This document shows, one piece after another, positions 1 through 6,497 of a DNA stretch of 22,245 nt (positions are counted from its first letter, which is position 1; the number at the start of each line of letters is the position of its first letter). A model generated the notes under the pieces. The model was given only the letters and a program-made list of their open reading frames with translations, had not been told where the DNA came from and searched no databases. Source of the stretch: CAZCAC01 sp964496575 (GTDB lineage Bacteria; Planctomycetota; UBA1135; GCA-002686595); NCBI GenBank assembly GCA_964496575.1, contig CAZCAC010000138.1, positions 1-22,245 of the forward strand. Reading direction: 5' to 3'. The position numbers and the translations under genes are program-made.

Positions 1-178
1 AGCTCTTCTGGTTGTTATCTGTCCTCTTCTGATTCTGATCTCTGTGTCCTCTGTGTCCTCTGTGGTTAAATCTCTGGTTCTTGTTCTGCTTCCGGTCTCT
101 CTGCTCTCTGTGGTCATCTGGACGGCCGAACGGCTGGAGCGCTCACGACGCCTTCGCGCGTCTAGCGCCCGCCGTCTC
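1..178. other. Non-coding edge downstream of ispH
   Basis: I see no credible gene here. The stretch is visibly richer in A and T, and especially in pyrimidine runs on the plus strand, than the rest of the window. It carries short CTCTGTG-type repeats (listed separately). A small hairpin-capable GGCCGAACGGCT lies near 123-134, downstream of the ispH stop on the minus strand, but no T-tract follows it, so I do not call a terminator. Frames that stay open through here are low-complexity and lie antisense to ispH. Confidence 0.6.
41..114. repeat. Short degenerate direct repeats (CACAGAGGA type)
   Basis: The nonamer TCTGTGTCC occurs twice in tandem at 41-49 and 50-58, followed by a diverged third unit TCTGTGGTT at 59-67. 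CTCTGTGGT recurs at 106-114. On the minus strand this reads as AACCACAGA followed by GGACACAGA units, leading away from the 3' end of ispH. From general knowledge, CACAGAGGACACAGAG-like strings are scattered in intergenic DNA of many environmental bacteria. Their function is unknown to me. Only two units are perfect here. Confidence 0.6.
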
Positions 179-1120
179 TCAACTCCCCCTCTCTTCTCCC
201 CTCTCCAGCCCACCTGGCATCCGAAACGTTACCGTCTCCTCCTCCCCGGGGTACTCCTCGACCGTCGCGACCCCCAGCTCGCCGAGGCGCGCGAGGATCT
301 CCTGCAAGAGCGCCTCGGGCGCCGACGCCCCGGCGGTGACGCCGACCCGCTCCACCCCCTCCAGCCACGCGGGATCGATCTGCGTGCTCTCGTCGACGAG
401 ATACGAGCGGAGTCCCGCCCGCTCGCCCAGCTCCTGCAACCGGTTGCTGTTGGAGGAGTTCGACGAGCCGACCACGATCAGGAGGTCGACGTCCTCGGTC
501 AGGCGACGCACCGCGTCCTGGCGACTCTGCGTCGCGTAGCAGATGTCCGCCAGGTCGGGGCCCTGGATCGAGGGGAAGCGACGCTCCAGCGCGGCGATCA
601 CTTCGCGGGTGTCGTCGATGGACAGCGTGGTCTGGGTCACGTAGGCGAGGTGCTCGGGATCGCGGACCACGAGTCGCTCCACCTCCTCCGGAGTGGAGAG
701 GACGTGCACCTCGCCCTCGACCCGGCCGCGCGTGCCCTCGACCTCGGGGTGGCCCCCGTGGCCGATCAGGACCAGCTCGCGCGCCGCGCCGGCGTAGCGC
801 TGCGCCTGCAGGTGGACCTTGGTCACCAGCGGGCACGTCGCATCGATCACCCGCAGCCCGCGCTCGCCGCCGACCCGCTCCACCTCGTCGGAGACGCCGT
901 GCGCGCTGAAGATCGTCACCGCACCCGAGGGGATGTCGCCGAGCTCGTCCACGAAGTGAACCCCGCGCGAGCGCAGGTCCTCCAGCACGTGCCGGTTGTG
1001 CACGATCTCGTGCAGCACGTAAACGGGCGCGCCGTAGAGCTCCAGGGCGCGCTCGACGATCTCGATCGCCCGGTCGACCCCCGCGCAGAACCCGCGCGGA
1101 TTGGCGAGGTAGGCCTTCAT
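179..1120 (-). CDS. ispH: 4-hydroxy-3-methylbut-2-enyl diphosphate reductase IspH (LytB)
   Basis: This is the final enzyme of the MEP isoprenoid pathway. It reductively dehydrates HMBPP to IPP and DMAPP in the cytoplasm with an iron-sulfur cluster. The 313-residue protein has the usual family length. The three cluster cysteines are visible: C12 in NPRGFCAGV, C96 in DATCPLV and C194 in DICYATQSRQ. Substrate-pocket motifs are present too: EIVHN (H41), SAHGVS (H74), GHGGHPEVEGT (H121, H124, E126) and the SSNSSNSNRL serine/asparagine stretch around 219-228. The ATG start lies exactly at the conserved N-terminus MKAYLANPRGFCAG. The Shine-Dalgarno sequence is weak. It is the last gene of a minus-strand cluster, 58 bp after a [2Fe-2S] ferredoxin gene that could supply its electrons (inference). 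The C-terminal ten residues are charged and probably unstructured. Confidence 0.97.
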   Translation of the reverse strand: MKAYLANPRGFCAGVDRAIEIVERALELYGAPVYVLHEIVHNRHVLEDLRSRGVHFVDELGDIPSGAVTIFSAHGVSDEVERVGGERGLRVIDATCPLVTKVHLQAQRYAGAARELVLIGHGGHPEVEGTRGRVEGEVHVLSTPEEVERLVVRDPEHLAYVTQTTLSIDDTREVIAALERRFPSIQGPDLADICYATQSRQDAVRRLTEDVDLLIVVGSSNSSNSNRLQELGERAGLRSYLVDESTQIDPAWLEGVERVGVTAGASAPEALLQEILARLGELGVATVEEYPGEEETVTFRMPGGLERGEERGS

Positions 1121-1178
1121 CGCGGTGATCTACTCGCAGTCGGCTTCCGCGCGTTGCGCGCAGGAATGAGAGCGCGAC

Positions 1179-1589
1179 TCAGTGATGGCCTTCCTTCACC
1201 ATGTTGCGGTTCCACTCGGGGATCTCCACCACCAGGTCGACCGACCCGTCGGGGACCGCCTGGCACGAGAGGCGCGACTCCGGTTCGAGGCCCGGCGCGT
1301 TGTCGAGCATGTCCTCCTCTTCCTCCTCCGCCTCGGGGCAGGTGTCGAAGCCCTCGCGGATGATCACGTGGCAGGTCGAGCAGGCGACGACCCCGCCGCA
1401 GGCGTGATCGATGTCGATGTCGTGGCCGAGGGCGATATCGAGGATCGAGCCGGGCTTGCCGTCGCGTCCGTACGGCAGTGCGGCGGGATCGACCTCGACC
1501 GTCTCGCCATTCGGCTGGAAGGTGATGCGGTACGCCTGGCGGGGCAGCTCGGTCTCGCTCTCGGTCTGACTGCTCTGGGGTCGTGTCAT
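1179..1589 (-). CDS. [2Fe-2S] ferredoxin, ISC/adrenodoxin-like
   Basis: This is a 136-residue soluble electron carrier. Cluster ligands fit the C-x5-C-x2-C...C pattern of plant/adrenodoxin-type ferredoxins: C64, C70 and C73 in HACGGVVACSTCH, and C109 in SRLSCQA. The HACGG...CSTCHV context and the EEEEDMLD segment before the last ligand match ISC-type (Fdx) ferredoxins. An additional cysteine, C84, sits in FDTCPEA. The first ~18 residues are a polar extension not needed for the fold. The ATG is preceded by a modest purine stretch (AGGGAG) about 10 nt upstream. The gene sits between the helicase (32 bp upstream) and ispH (58 bp downstream) in the same orientation. Roles in Fe-S assembly or as the reductant of IspH are both plausible, and the sequence cannot choose between them. 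Confidence 0.92.
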   Translation of the reverse strand: MTRPQSSQTESETELPRQAYRITFQPNGETVEVDPAALPYGRDGKPGSILDIALGHDIDIDHACGGVVACSTCHVIIREGFDTCPEAEEEEEDMLDNAPGLEPESRLSCQAVPDGSVDLVVEIPEWNRNMVKEGHH

Positions 1590-1621
1590 GAGATCTCGTC
1601 TCCCTGGAGGCTCCGGGGGGG

Positions 1622-3445
1622 CTAGACGCCGGCGCCGAAGCCCGATCCTCCGCTCTCTTCCCGGCTGCCGGAACGGCGAGTGGAGCGCCGGCCCTTTCGG
1701 GGCTTCGTCCGCTCCTCCGAGTCCCGGGAGGGCTTCGTCCGCTCCTCCCGACGGCTCCCGGTGGAGCGCTTCCGCCGGGGGCGGCGTTCCTCGCCTCTCT
1801 CGGAGCTCGACTCGGAGCCGCGCCCGGACCGGCTTCCTCGCTCCCGCTCCGTACGCTCGTCTCGCCTCCGGCGTGACCGCTTCCCTCCGTCACGCTTCAC
1901 GACCTCGCGCTCCTCGTCGCCGCTCCGCTCCGGCCGGCGTCGCCGGGTCCGGGGCGGGGGATCGTCGGGACCGCGCTGGCGTCGCTGGCGATTCTCGGGC
2001 AGGCGGACCGGCTCGTCGAGGCGCTCCGGCCGGCGGGTCCGGACCTCGCGCTCGCCGCGATCCCGGTCGCGGGTTCCCCGGCGCCCGTCCTCGCGCCGGC
2101 TCCGGCGCTGGTCGTCACCGCGACGCTCCGGGCCGCGGCCACGCCCGCGCCCGGAGGGCGGCTCGACCCGCTCGATCTCCCACGGCGCCGCGTTCAGGAT
2201 CACCTTCCAGCGGTGACCCTGGTCGTGGGCGACCAGCGTCGTCGCCTTCCCGTCGCGCCCGGCCCGACCCGTGCGTCCGATCCGGTGGGTGTAGTCGGTC
2301 AGCTGCCGCGGCACGCTGTAGTTGATCACGTGCGTCACGTGGTCGACATCCAGCCCGCGCGAGGCGACGTCGGTGGCGATCAGCGCCTTGACCTCGCCGG
2401 TGCGGAACGCGGACATCACCCGGAAGCGCGCCGCCTGGTCGTAGCCGCCGTGCAGCGCCTTGATCGCCAGCGGCAGGCGCTCGAGCCGGCGCATCAGCTG
2501 CTCCACCTCGGTGCGCCGCTCGCAGAAGACGAGGAAGACGTCGTCGGGCCCGCTCTGCTCGAGCAGGCGGATCAAGGTCAGCGGACGGTCCCCCGGCTCG
2601 ACCACGATGAACTCCTGGTGGATCGCGTCGACGGTCTTGATCCCGCTGGCCGTCGCCACCTCGGCCGGATTCCGGGTGTGCTCGCGCGCCAGGCGCAGGA
2701 GAGCGTCGGGGAACGTCGCCGAGAAGAGCATCGTCTGGCGCTCCTCGGGCGTCGTCTGGAGGATCTTCTTCACGTCGTCGATGAAGCCGATCTCCAGCAT
2801 CTCGTCCGCCTCGTCGAGCACCACGTACTCGGTCCAGGGGAAGAAGAGGAACTTCTGCTCGTAGAGGTCGATCACCCGTCCGGGCGTTCCGACCACCACC
2901 TGCGCGCCGGCTTGCAGCGCGGCGACCTGCGGGCCCGCCGGGTCGCCGCCGACGATGAGTACTACCTTCAAACCGCGTGGCTCGCCGAGCGCTTCGAGTA
3001 CCTCCGCCACCTGCTGCGCTAGCTCGCGCGTGGGGCAGAGCACCAGACCCAGGACGCTCGCGCGGTCGGGGTCGATTTTCGACATCATCGGCGCGCCGAA
3101 GACCAGCGTCTTGCCGGTCCCCGTTTCCGCCTTGGCGATCATGTCGCGCCCCTCGAGCACCGGGCCGATGCCCAGCGCCTGGATCGGCGTGGGCTTGAAG
3201 ATGCCCATCGCCGCGATCGCGTCCTGCACCTTCGGATCGAGAGGGAACTCCCGGAAGGAATCGATCGCGGGCGGATCCTCCGAAGGGAGCAGCGGTTCGA
3301 CGGGCGGCCCGGAGGGGCGGCGGGGCTTCGTGGAGAACCCCCGGCGGCGGGGCGGGCGGCGGCGGCCGCCCGGTTTTCGGCTCGGATTGGGCAAGGTGTC
3401 GGGGGCAAGGGTGATTTTGGGGGCGACGATTCTATCCTTCCCCAT
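1622..3445 (-). CDS. DEAD-box ATP-dependent RNA helicase
   Basis: The product is a 607-residue cytoplasmic RNA helicase. The start is set at the ATG giving MGKDRIVAPK. The reading frame stays open further upstream, but that part lies over the start of the divergent xthA and has unrelated low-quality sequence. Motifs in order are FREF and a Q-motif region (PTPIQ, 86-90), Walker A AETGTGKT (106-113), PTRELA (138-143), TPGR (187-190), DEAD (211-214), SAT (242-244), ASRGLD (361-366) and HRIGRTGRAGR (387-397). The core ends near 430. It is followed by ~175 residues dominated by Arg, Glu, Ser and Lys, probably a disordered RNA-binding tail. A basic Arg/Pro-rich extension of ~60 residues precedes the core. 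RhlE/CsdA-like assignment is possible, but I do not assign a symbol. It heads the cluster with ferredoxin and ispH. No promoter is recognisable in the 31-bp gap to xthA. Confidence 0.93.
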   Translation of the reverse strand: MGKDRIVAPKITLAPDTLPNPSRKPGGRRRPPRRRGFSTKPRRPSGPPVEPLLPSEDPPAIDSFREFPLDPKVQDAIAAMGIFKPTPIQALGIGPVLEGRDMIAKAETGTGKTLVFGAPMMSKIDPDRASVLGLVLCPTRELAQQVAEVLEALGEPRGLKVVLIVGGDPAGPQVAALQAGAQVVVGTPGRVIDLYEQKFLFFPWTEYVVLDEADEMLEIGFIDDVKKILQTTPEERQTMLFSATFPDALLRLAREHTRNPAEVATASGIKTVDAIHQEFIVVEPGDRPLTLIRLLEQSGPDDVFLVFCERRTEVEQLMRRLERLPLAIKALHGGYDQAARFRVMSAFRTGEVKALIATDVASRGLDVDHVTHVINYSVPRQLTDYTHRIGRTGRAGRDGKATTLVAHDQGHRWKVILNAAPWEIERVEPPSGRGRGRGPERRGDDQRRSRREDGRRGTRDRDRGEREVRTRRPERLDEPVRLPENRQRRQRGPDDPPPRTRRRRPERSGDEEREVVKRDGGKRSRRRRDERTERERGSRSGRGSESSSERGEERRPRRKRSTGSRREERTKPSRDSEERTKPRKGRRSTRRSGSREESGGSGFGAGV

Positions 3446-3476
3446 CACGCCAGGACACCCCACTCCACATTCGCCC

Positions 3477-4259
3477 ATGCAGATCGCCACCTGGAACGTC
3501 AACTCCGTTCGTGCCCGCCTGCCTCGCCTGCTCCCCTGGCTGGAGGAGAAGCGGCCCGACGTGGTCTGCCTCCAGGAGACCAAGTGCCTCGATGAGGCGT
3601 TTCCTCGCGAGCCGATCGAGGAGCTGGGGTACGACGTCGTGGCCTTCGGCCAGAAGACCTACAACGGAGTCGCGATCCTCTCCCGGACGGGGGCGGAAGC
3701 GGTGATCCGGGGGCTGCCCGACGATCCTCCCGACGCCGAGAAGCGCGTCCTGGGGGCGACCGTCGGGGACGTGATGATCCTGAATCTGTACGTGATCAAC
3801 GGGAAGGAGGTCGGCTGCGACAAGTACGAGCGCAAGCTCCGGTGGCTGGAAGCGGTCCGCGACTTCATCGATGAGACCTATCCATCCAGTGGGGGCAAGC
3901 TGGTCGAGAAGCTGGTCGTCACCGGCGACTTCAACATCACCCTCGACGATCGCGACGTCTACGACCCCGACGCCTGGCGGGGGAAGATCCTCTGCTCCGA
4001 GCCAGAGCGGGACGGCCTGGCGGGGCTCCTGGGCCTGGGACTCACCGACGCCTTCCGGGAGTTCGAGACCGAGGGCGGCCACTACACGTGGTGGGACTTC
4101 CGCACCCGCGGCTTCCAGCGGGGGAACGGGCTGCGGATCGACCACTTCCTTCTCTCCGCCGAGGCGATGGCGTGCTGCACCGGCGTGGAGATCGACCTCG
4201 AGGCTCGCGGGGGGGAGAAACCGAGCGATCACGCGCCGGTGATCGCCACCCTCGGGTGA
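3477..4259 (+). CDS. xthA: Exodeoxyribonuclease III / AP endonuclease
   Basis: This is a 260-residue base-excision-repair enzyme that cleaves the phosphodiester bond 5' to abasic sites and has 3'-phosphatase/exonuclease activity with Mg2+. Family motifs are complete: N7 in IATWNVNSVRARL, E34 in LQETK, Y105 in NLYVING, D151 and N153 in GDFNI, D222 in RIDHFL, and D251-H252 in PSDHAPV. TYNGVAILSR and GHYTWWDFR are also typical of the ExoIII branch. The ATG at the conserved N-terminus MQIATWNVNS is clear, although the preceding 20 nt is C-rich and has no Shine-Dalgarno sequence. Any promoter must overlap the helicase 5' coding end, because only 31 bp separate the divergent starts. It converges on the LON-domain gene with a hairpin between them. 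Confidence 0.96.
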   Translation: MQIATWNVNSVRARLPRLLPWLEEKRPDVVCLQETKCLDEAFPREPIEELGYDVVAFGQKTYNGVAILSRTGAEAVIRGLPDDPPDAEKRVLGATVGDVMILNLYVINGKEVGCDKYERKLRWLEAVRDFIDETYPSSGGKLVEKLVVTGDFNITLDDRDVYDPDAWRGKILCSEPERDGLAGLLGLGLTDAFREFETEGGHYTWWDFRTRGFQRGNGLRIDHFLLSAEAMACCTGVEIDLEARGGEKPSDHAPVIATLG

Positions 4260-4281
4260 GCCCGCGAGCGCTCCCGCGGGC
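4260..4281. terminator. Hairpin between convergent genes
   Basis: GCCCGCG (4260-4266) pairs perfectly with CGCGGGC (4275-4281) across an 8-nt loop that contains AGCGCT. It occupies most of the 31 bp between the xthA stop and the stop of the opposing LON-domain gene, so it could act on both strands. No T-run follows in either direction. It may be a weak or Rho-assisted terminator, and terminator activity is inference. Confidence 0.5.
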
Positions 4282-4290
4282 GACGACGTA

Positions 4291-4908
4291 TCACTTCCGC
4301 GCCCGGTGCTCGGCGAGCGCGTAGTGCGCCCTCCGCGCGACGCTCGGCTCGGCGAAAGTCTCGCTCATGCTGTCCACGGGCAGATCGAGGTTCTGCAGGA
4401 GCAGGTCCGAGAGGGGGCCGATCGGCAGGTTCTCGGGGAGCTGGAGCACGGCTCCGCTCCGCTCGAGCAGGGCCTGGCGCAACTCCGCGCGCAGCCGCGC
4501 GTCCTCGTCCTGGTCGGGCATGACCTCGTGGAGCGCCTCGAAGCGCACCTTGCGGTAGGGGGAAGAGCTCTCCACTTCCTGGATCCGCACTCGCCCGAGG
4601 CCCACCAGGGTGATCATGTACCGGCCGTCGTCGAGACGGTTGTGCTTGACGATCTCTCCCAGGCCTCCCACCGGATAGACGGCAGGAGTCTGGTCGGCGA
4701 GCTCCTCCAGCCCCGCGCGGATCGGGCTGATCACCATCCAGCCGGGGCGGTCGAGGAGGTCCTCGACCATCTGGATGTAGCGGGGCTCGAAGATGTGCAG
4801 CGGCATGACCACGTTGGGATACAGCAGCACCTTCGGCAGCGGGAAGAGGGGCGCGATGCGCGCCGGGCCGTCCTCTTCGACGGGAGGCCAGCCCTCGGGG
4901 ATGGTCAT
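4291..4908 (-). CDS. LON substrate-binding (LAN/PUA-like) domain protein
   Basis: This is a 205-residue protein homologous to the N-terminal domain of Lon protease, without the AAA+ and protease parts. Features visible are APLFPLPKVLLYPNVVMPLHIFEPRY (roughly 18-43), the hallmark opening of the domain, then PVGGLGEIV, DGRYMITLVGLGRVRI and PYRKVRF. The C-terminal half is helical. Stand-alone LON-domain proteins are widespread. Their client or partner is generally unknown, and nothing here identifies it. The gene follows the SirB1-like gene by 22 bp in the same direction, so the two are probably co-transcribed. Its leader (CCCCCCGACCACCGCCC upstream of the ATG) has no Shine-Dalgarno sequence, so translation initiation is SD-independent or coupled. 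Confidence 0.92.
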   Translation of the reverse strand: MTIPEGWPPVEEDGPARIAPLFPLPKVLLYPNVVMPLHIFEPRYIQMVEDLLDRPGWMVISPIRAGLEELADQTPAVYPVGGLGEIVKHNRLDDGRYMITLVGLGRVRIQEVESSSPYRKVRFEALHEVMPDQDEDARLRAELRQALLERSGAVLQLPENLPIGPLSDLLLQNLDLPVDSMSETFAEPSVARRAHYALAEHRARK

Positions 4909-4930
4909 GGCTCGGGCGGTGGTCGGGGGG

Positions 4931-5875
4931 TCAGCTCGCCGAGCGATCCAGCTGATCGATCAGCGGGGCCAGGCGGCGGGCACGGCCGTAGTGGCCCATG
5001 GAGGAGAGAGCGTTGCGCAGGTTGAGGGTCTGACGGTGGATAAGCTGAACCGTGGGGGCGTCTCGGAACCAGACCGCTCGGCAGCGAAGACCGTGCTCGG
5101 CCAGGTAGTCCTGCAGGCCCTTCAGGCTCCGTACTTCGCCGCCGTGGAAGGGATCGACGATCAGGTTCGATTCGCGCCCGTGCAGGCGCAGCATGACGTG
5201 CCCCGGGAGGGGCATCAGGCCCGTACGTAGGCCACATCGACGTGCGACGAAAGAGTAGATCGCGCAAAGGGTCAGGGGCAACCCCTTGCCGCGATCGATG
5301 GCCCGGTGCACGAAGACGTTGTCGGGGTGGATATAGCCATCCAGATCTCCGATGAAGCCCAGCTCCGTCCCGAGGTAGTGCGCCAGGATCCGCCCCCGCT
5401 CCAGCGAATCGGTGATGCCCAGGACCCGACCGCGCACCTCGGTCGCCATCTCGTCGAGCATCAGGCGGTACGGGGAGAGGTCGAGGCCGGGGCGCTCCAG
5501 ATGCGAGAGACGGAACAGTCCCGTCTCCAGGTCGAGGTTCTCGCGGCAGGTGTAGCGCAGGAGCCGTCGCATCGCCGCGTCCCACTCGAGCGCGTCGATC
5601 AGGGAGCGTGCGTGGCTGCGCGCGTGCGGATCGTCGGCGCGCAGCGCACGCGCGAGGAGCGGCCGGCCCGCCCGGCCGGCGGCGCGAAACTCGCGCAAGA
5701 GCGCTCGGCGCACGACGGGGGAGTCGTCTCCCAGGAGCTTCGCGGCCGTCTCGAGTCGCCCGACATCGACCGACCACGGATACCTCCTGCGCCCGTTGGC
5801 CGAGGGCGCGAGGATCCTCGCCGCGGGGGGAGCACTCTCTCTGGATGTGGAATCCGATCCGGTGTGGGGGTGCAT
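4931..5875 (-). CDS. SirB1-like transglutaminase-fold protein
   Basis: The product is 314 residues from the ATG giving MHPHTGSDS. An in-frame GTG at 5938-5936 would add 21 residues, and neither start has a convincing Shine-Dalgarno sequence. The middle and C-terminal half match the SirB1/transglutaminase-like family: HPDNVFVHRAIDRGKGLPLTLCAIY, VARRCGLRTGLMPLPGHVMLRL, and IVDPFHGGE. C204, H226 and D241 (short numbering) lie in the order and spacing of a possible Cys-His-Asp triad. Many SirB1 relatives lack the cysteine, so catalysis is uncertain. The N-terminal ~40 residues look disordered, and 45-110 is helical with HEAT-like charged helices. The last ~30 residues (LNLRNALSSMGHYGRARR) resemble the TPR-like tail of this family. 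Function is unknown to me beyond family level. It is probably an operon with the downstream LON-domain gene. Confidence 0.85.
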   Translation of the reverse strand: MHPHTGSDSTSRESAPPAARILAPSANGRRRYPWSVDVGRLETAAKLLGDDSPVVRRALLREFRAAGRAGRPLLARALRADDPHARSHARSLIDALEWDAAMRRLLRYTCRENLDLETGLFRLSHLERPGLDLSPYRLMLDEMATEVRGRVLGITDSLERGRILAHYLGTELGFIGDLDGYIHPDNVFVHRAIDRGKGLPLTLCAIYSFVARRCGLRTGLMPLPGHVMLRLHGRESNLIVDPFHGGEVRSLKGLQDYLAEHGLRCRAVWFRDAPTVQLIHRQTLNLRNALSSMGHYGRARRLAPLIDQLDRSAS

Positions 5876-5948
5876 AGCGCCGGCGATAGTGAGGGAACTG
5901 CCGGAGTCCGGGGAGTATCCCCTTTTCCCCTCCGCCACTCCAGTCGCA

Positions 5949-5962
5949 GTACGGAGTCGTAC
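5949..5962. promoter_or_regulatory. Candidate operator dyad, left copy
   Basis: GTACG, four bases (GAGT), CGTAC is a perfect 5-bp dyad, just upstream of the possible GTG start of the SirB1-like gene. An inverted second copy lies 108 bp away centre to centre. The shape (short palindrome, paired, in a divergent intergenic region) is what dimeric regulators use. No regulator gene is nearby, so the binding function is inference. Confidence 0.35.
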
Positions 5963-6056
5963 CCCCGGCTGCCGTTTCTGGCACTCCGGGTCGGTGCGGG
6001 GACCGGGGCCGGGGAGCCCCGTCCGGTCCGGAGGGGCCGGGAGGCAGCAGCCGGGA

Positions 6057-6070
6057 GTACGACTCCGTAC
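6057..6070. promoter_or_regulatory. Candidate operator dyad, right copy
   Basis: GTACG, four bases (ACTC), CGTAC is the mirror copy of the dyad at 5949-5962. It precedes the GGTTGTTAGCC segment and the TTGCAG/TATTCT pair. A looser relative (GTGCG-ACTC-CGTAT) occurs at 11151-11164 upstream of the Tad operon. Confidence 0.35.
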
Positions 6071-6105
6071 GGTTGTTAGCCCTTTGTTCGCCCGCGCTCC
6101 CCGTA

Positions 6106-6134
6106 TTGCAGCCGCCCCCGCCGCCCCCTATTCT
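6106..6134 (+). promoter_or_regulatory. Possible sigma70-type promoter
   Basis: TTGCAG at 6106-6111 and TATTCT at 6129-6134 are separated by exactly 17 bp. Each matches four of six consensus positions, and they lie in one of the few A/T-containing patches of this region, just downstream of the right dyad. The distance to the first cyclophilin start is ~360 bp, implying a long structured leader if it serves that gene. Weak evidence. Confidence 0.25.
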
Positions 6135-6385
6135 ATTTGCCTCGATTTCCCCGGGGGGAGGCTGACCAGGCCTCGACGCTCCCCGCGGATCAGACTCCCT
6201 GACGGGATTCCAGGCAGGTCGCGCGCCCGGTGGCGTGCGACGAGAACCACCCGGTTCTCACCCCGACCGCTTCTCATGACGATCACCCACACCGCTCCCG
6301 GCCGAGCCCCGATTCCGCCCGCGCCGCGCCCTTCCCCCGGCGACGTGCGCCCGGCGGAGGGACCGGGCCGGCGGAGGGGACGAAT

Positions 6386-6421
6386 CGACCGTGGGGGGGG
6401 CGCCCCCCGAACCGACGGTCG
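6386..6421. repeat. G/C hairpin in the leader of the cyclophilin operon
   Basis: CGACCGT (6386-6392) pairs with ACGGTCG (6415-6421). Inside this, a run of eight G at 6393-6400 faces six C at 6403-6408, leaving a 6-nt bulge at 6409-6414. It ends 76 bp before the cyclophilin ATG and has no T-tract. It may act as a leader structure or an intrinsic attenuator, but the sequence alone does not tell. Confidence 0.5.
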
Positions 6422-6497
6422 TCGCCGGGAGCCGCGCCCGTAGCCCGGGCGGCGGATTCCGGGCGAGTGGGCTGGAGATAGAAGAGGACCCATAGAC

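Larger units (their letters stand above)
5949..6070. repeat. Large inverted repeat with 24-bp arms
   Basis: The left arm at 5949-5972 and the right arm at 6047-6070 are reverse complements over 24 positions with a single mismatch. They are separated by 74 bp. The outer 14 bp of each arm is itself a dyad, GTACG-N4-CGTAC. The spacer holds nested G/C pairings: GGACCGG near 5999-6005 with CCGGTCC at 6023-6029, and GGGGAGCCCC at 6011-6020. Together this could fold as an extended stem in RNA or DNA. It could instead be a miniature non-autonomous element, or paired operator sites. Confidence 0.75.
5876..6497. other. Long divergent intergenic region
   Basis: About 620 bp (560 bp if the upstream GTG start of the SirB1-like gene is used) lie between two divergent transcription units. 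I find no convincing protein or tRNA here. Frames that stay open on both strands are Arg/Pro-rich and compositionally non-protein-like. It contains the large inverted repeat at 5949-6070, a possible promoter at 6106-6134, a 7-bp hairpin GAGAACC/GGTTCTC at 6242-6259, and a long G/C hairpin at 6386-6421. It is the most structured non-coding DNA in the window and probably carries the promoters of both flanking units. Confidence 0.6.

Noticed and set aside
3446..3583. N-terminal extension of the helicase by 46 residues
   Set aside because: It overlaps the start of the divergent, well-supported xthA gene. The extra residues have no helicase-like sequence, and the ATG at 3445 gives a reasonable N-terminus.
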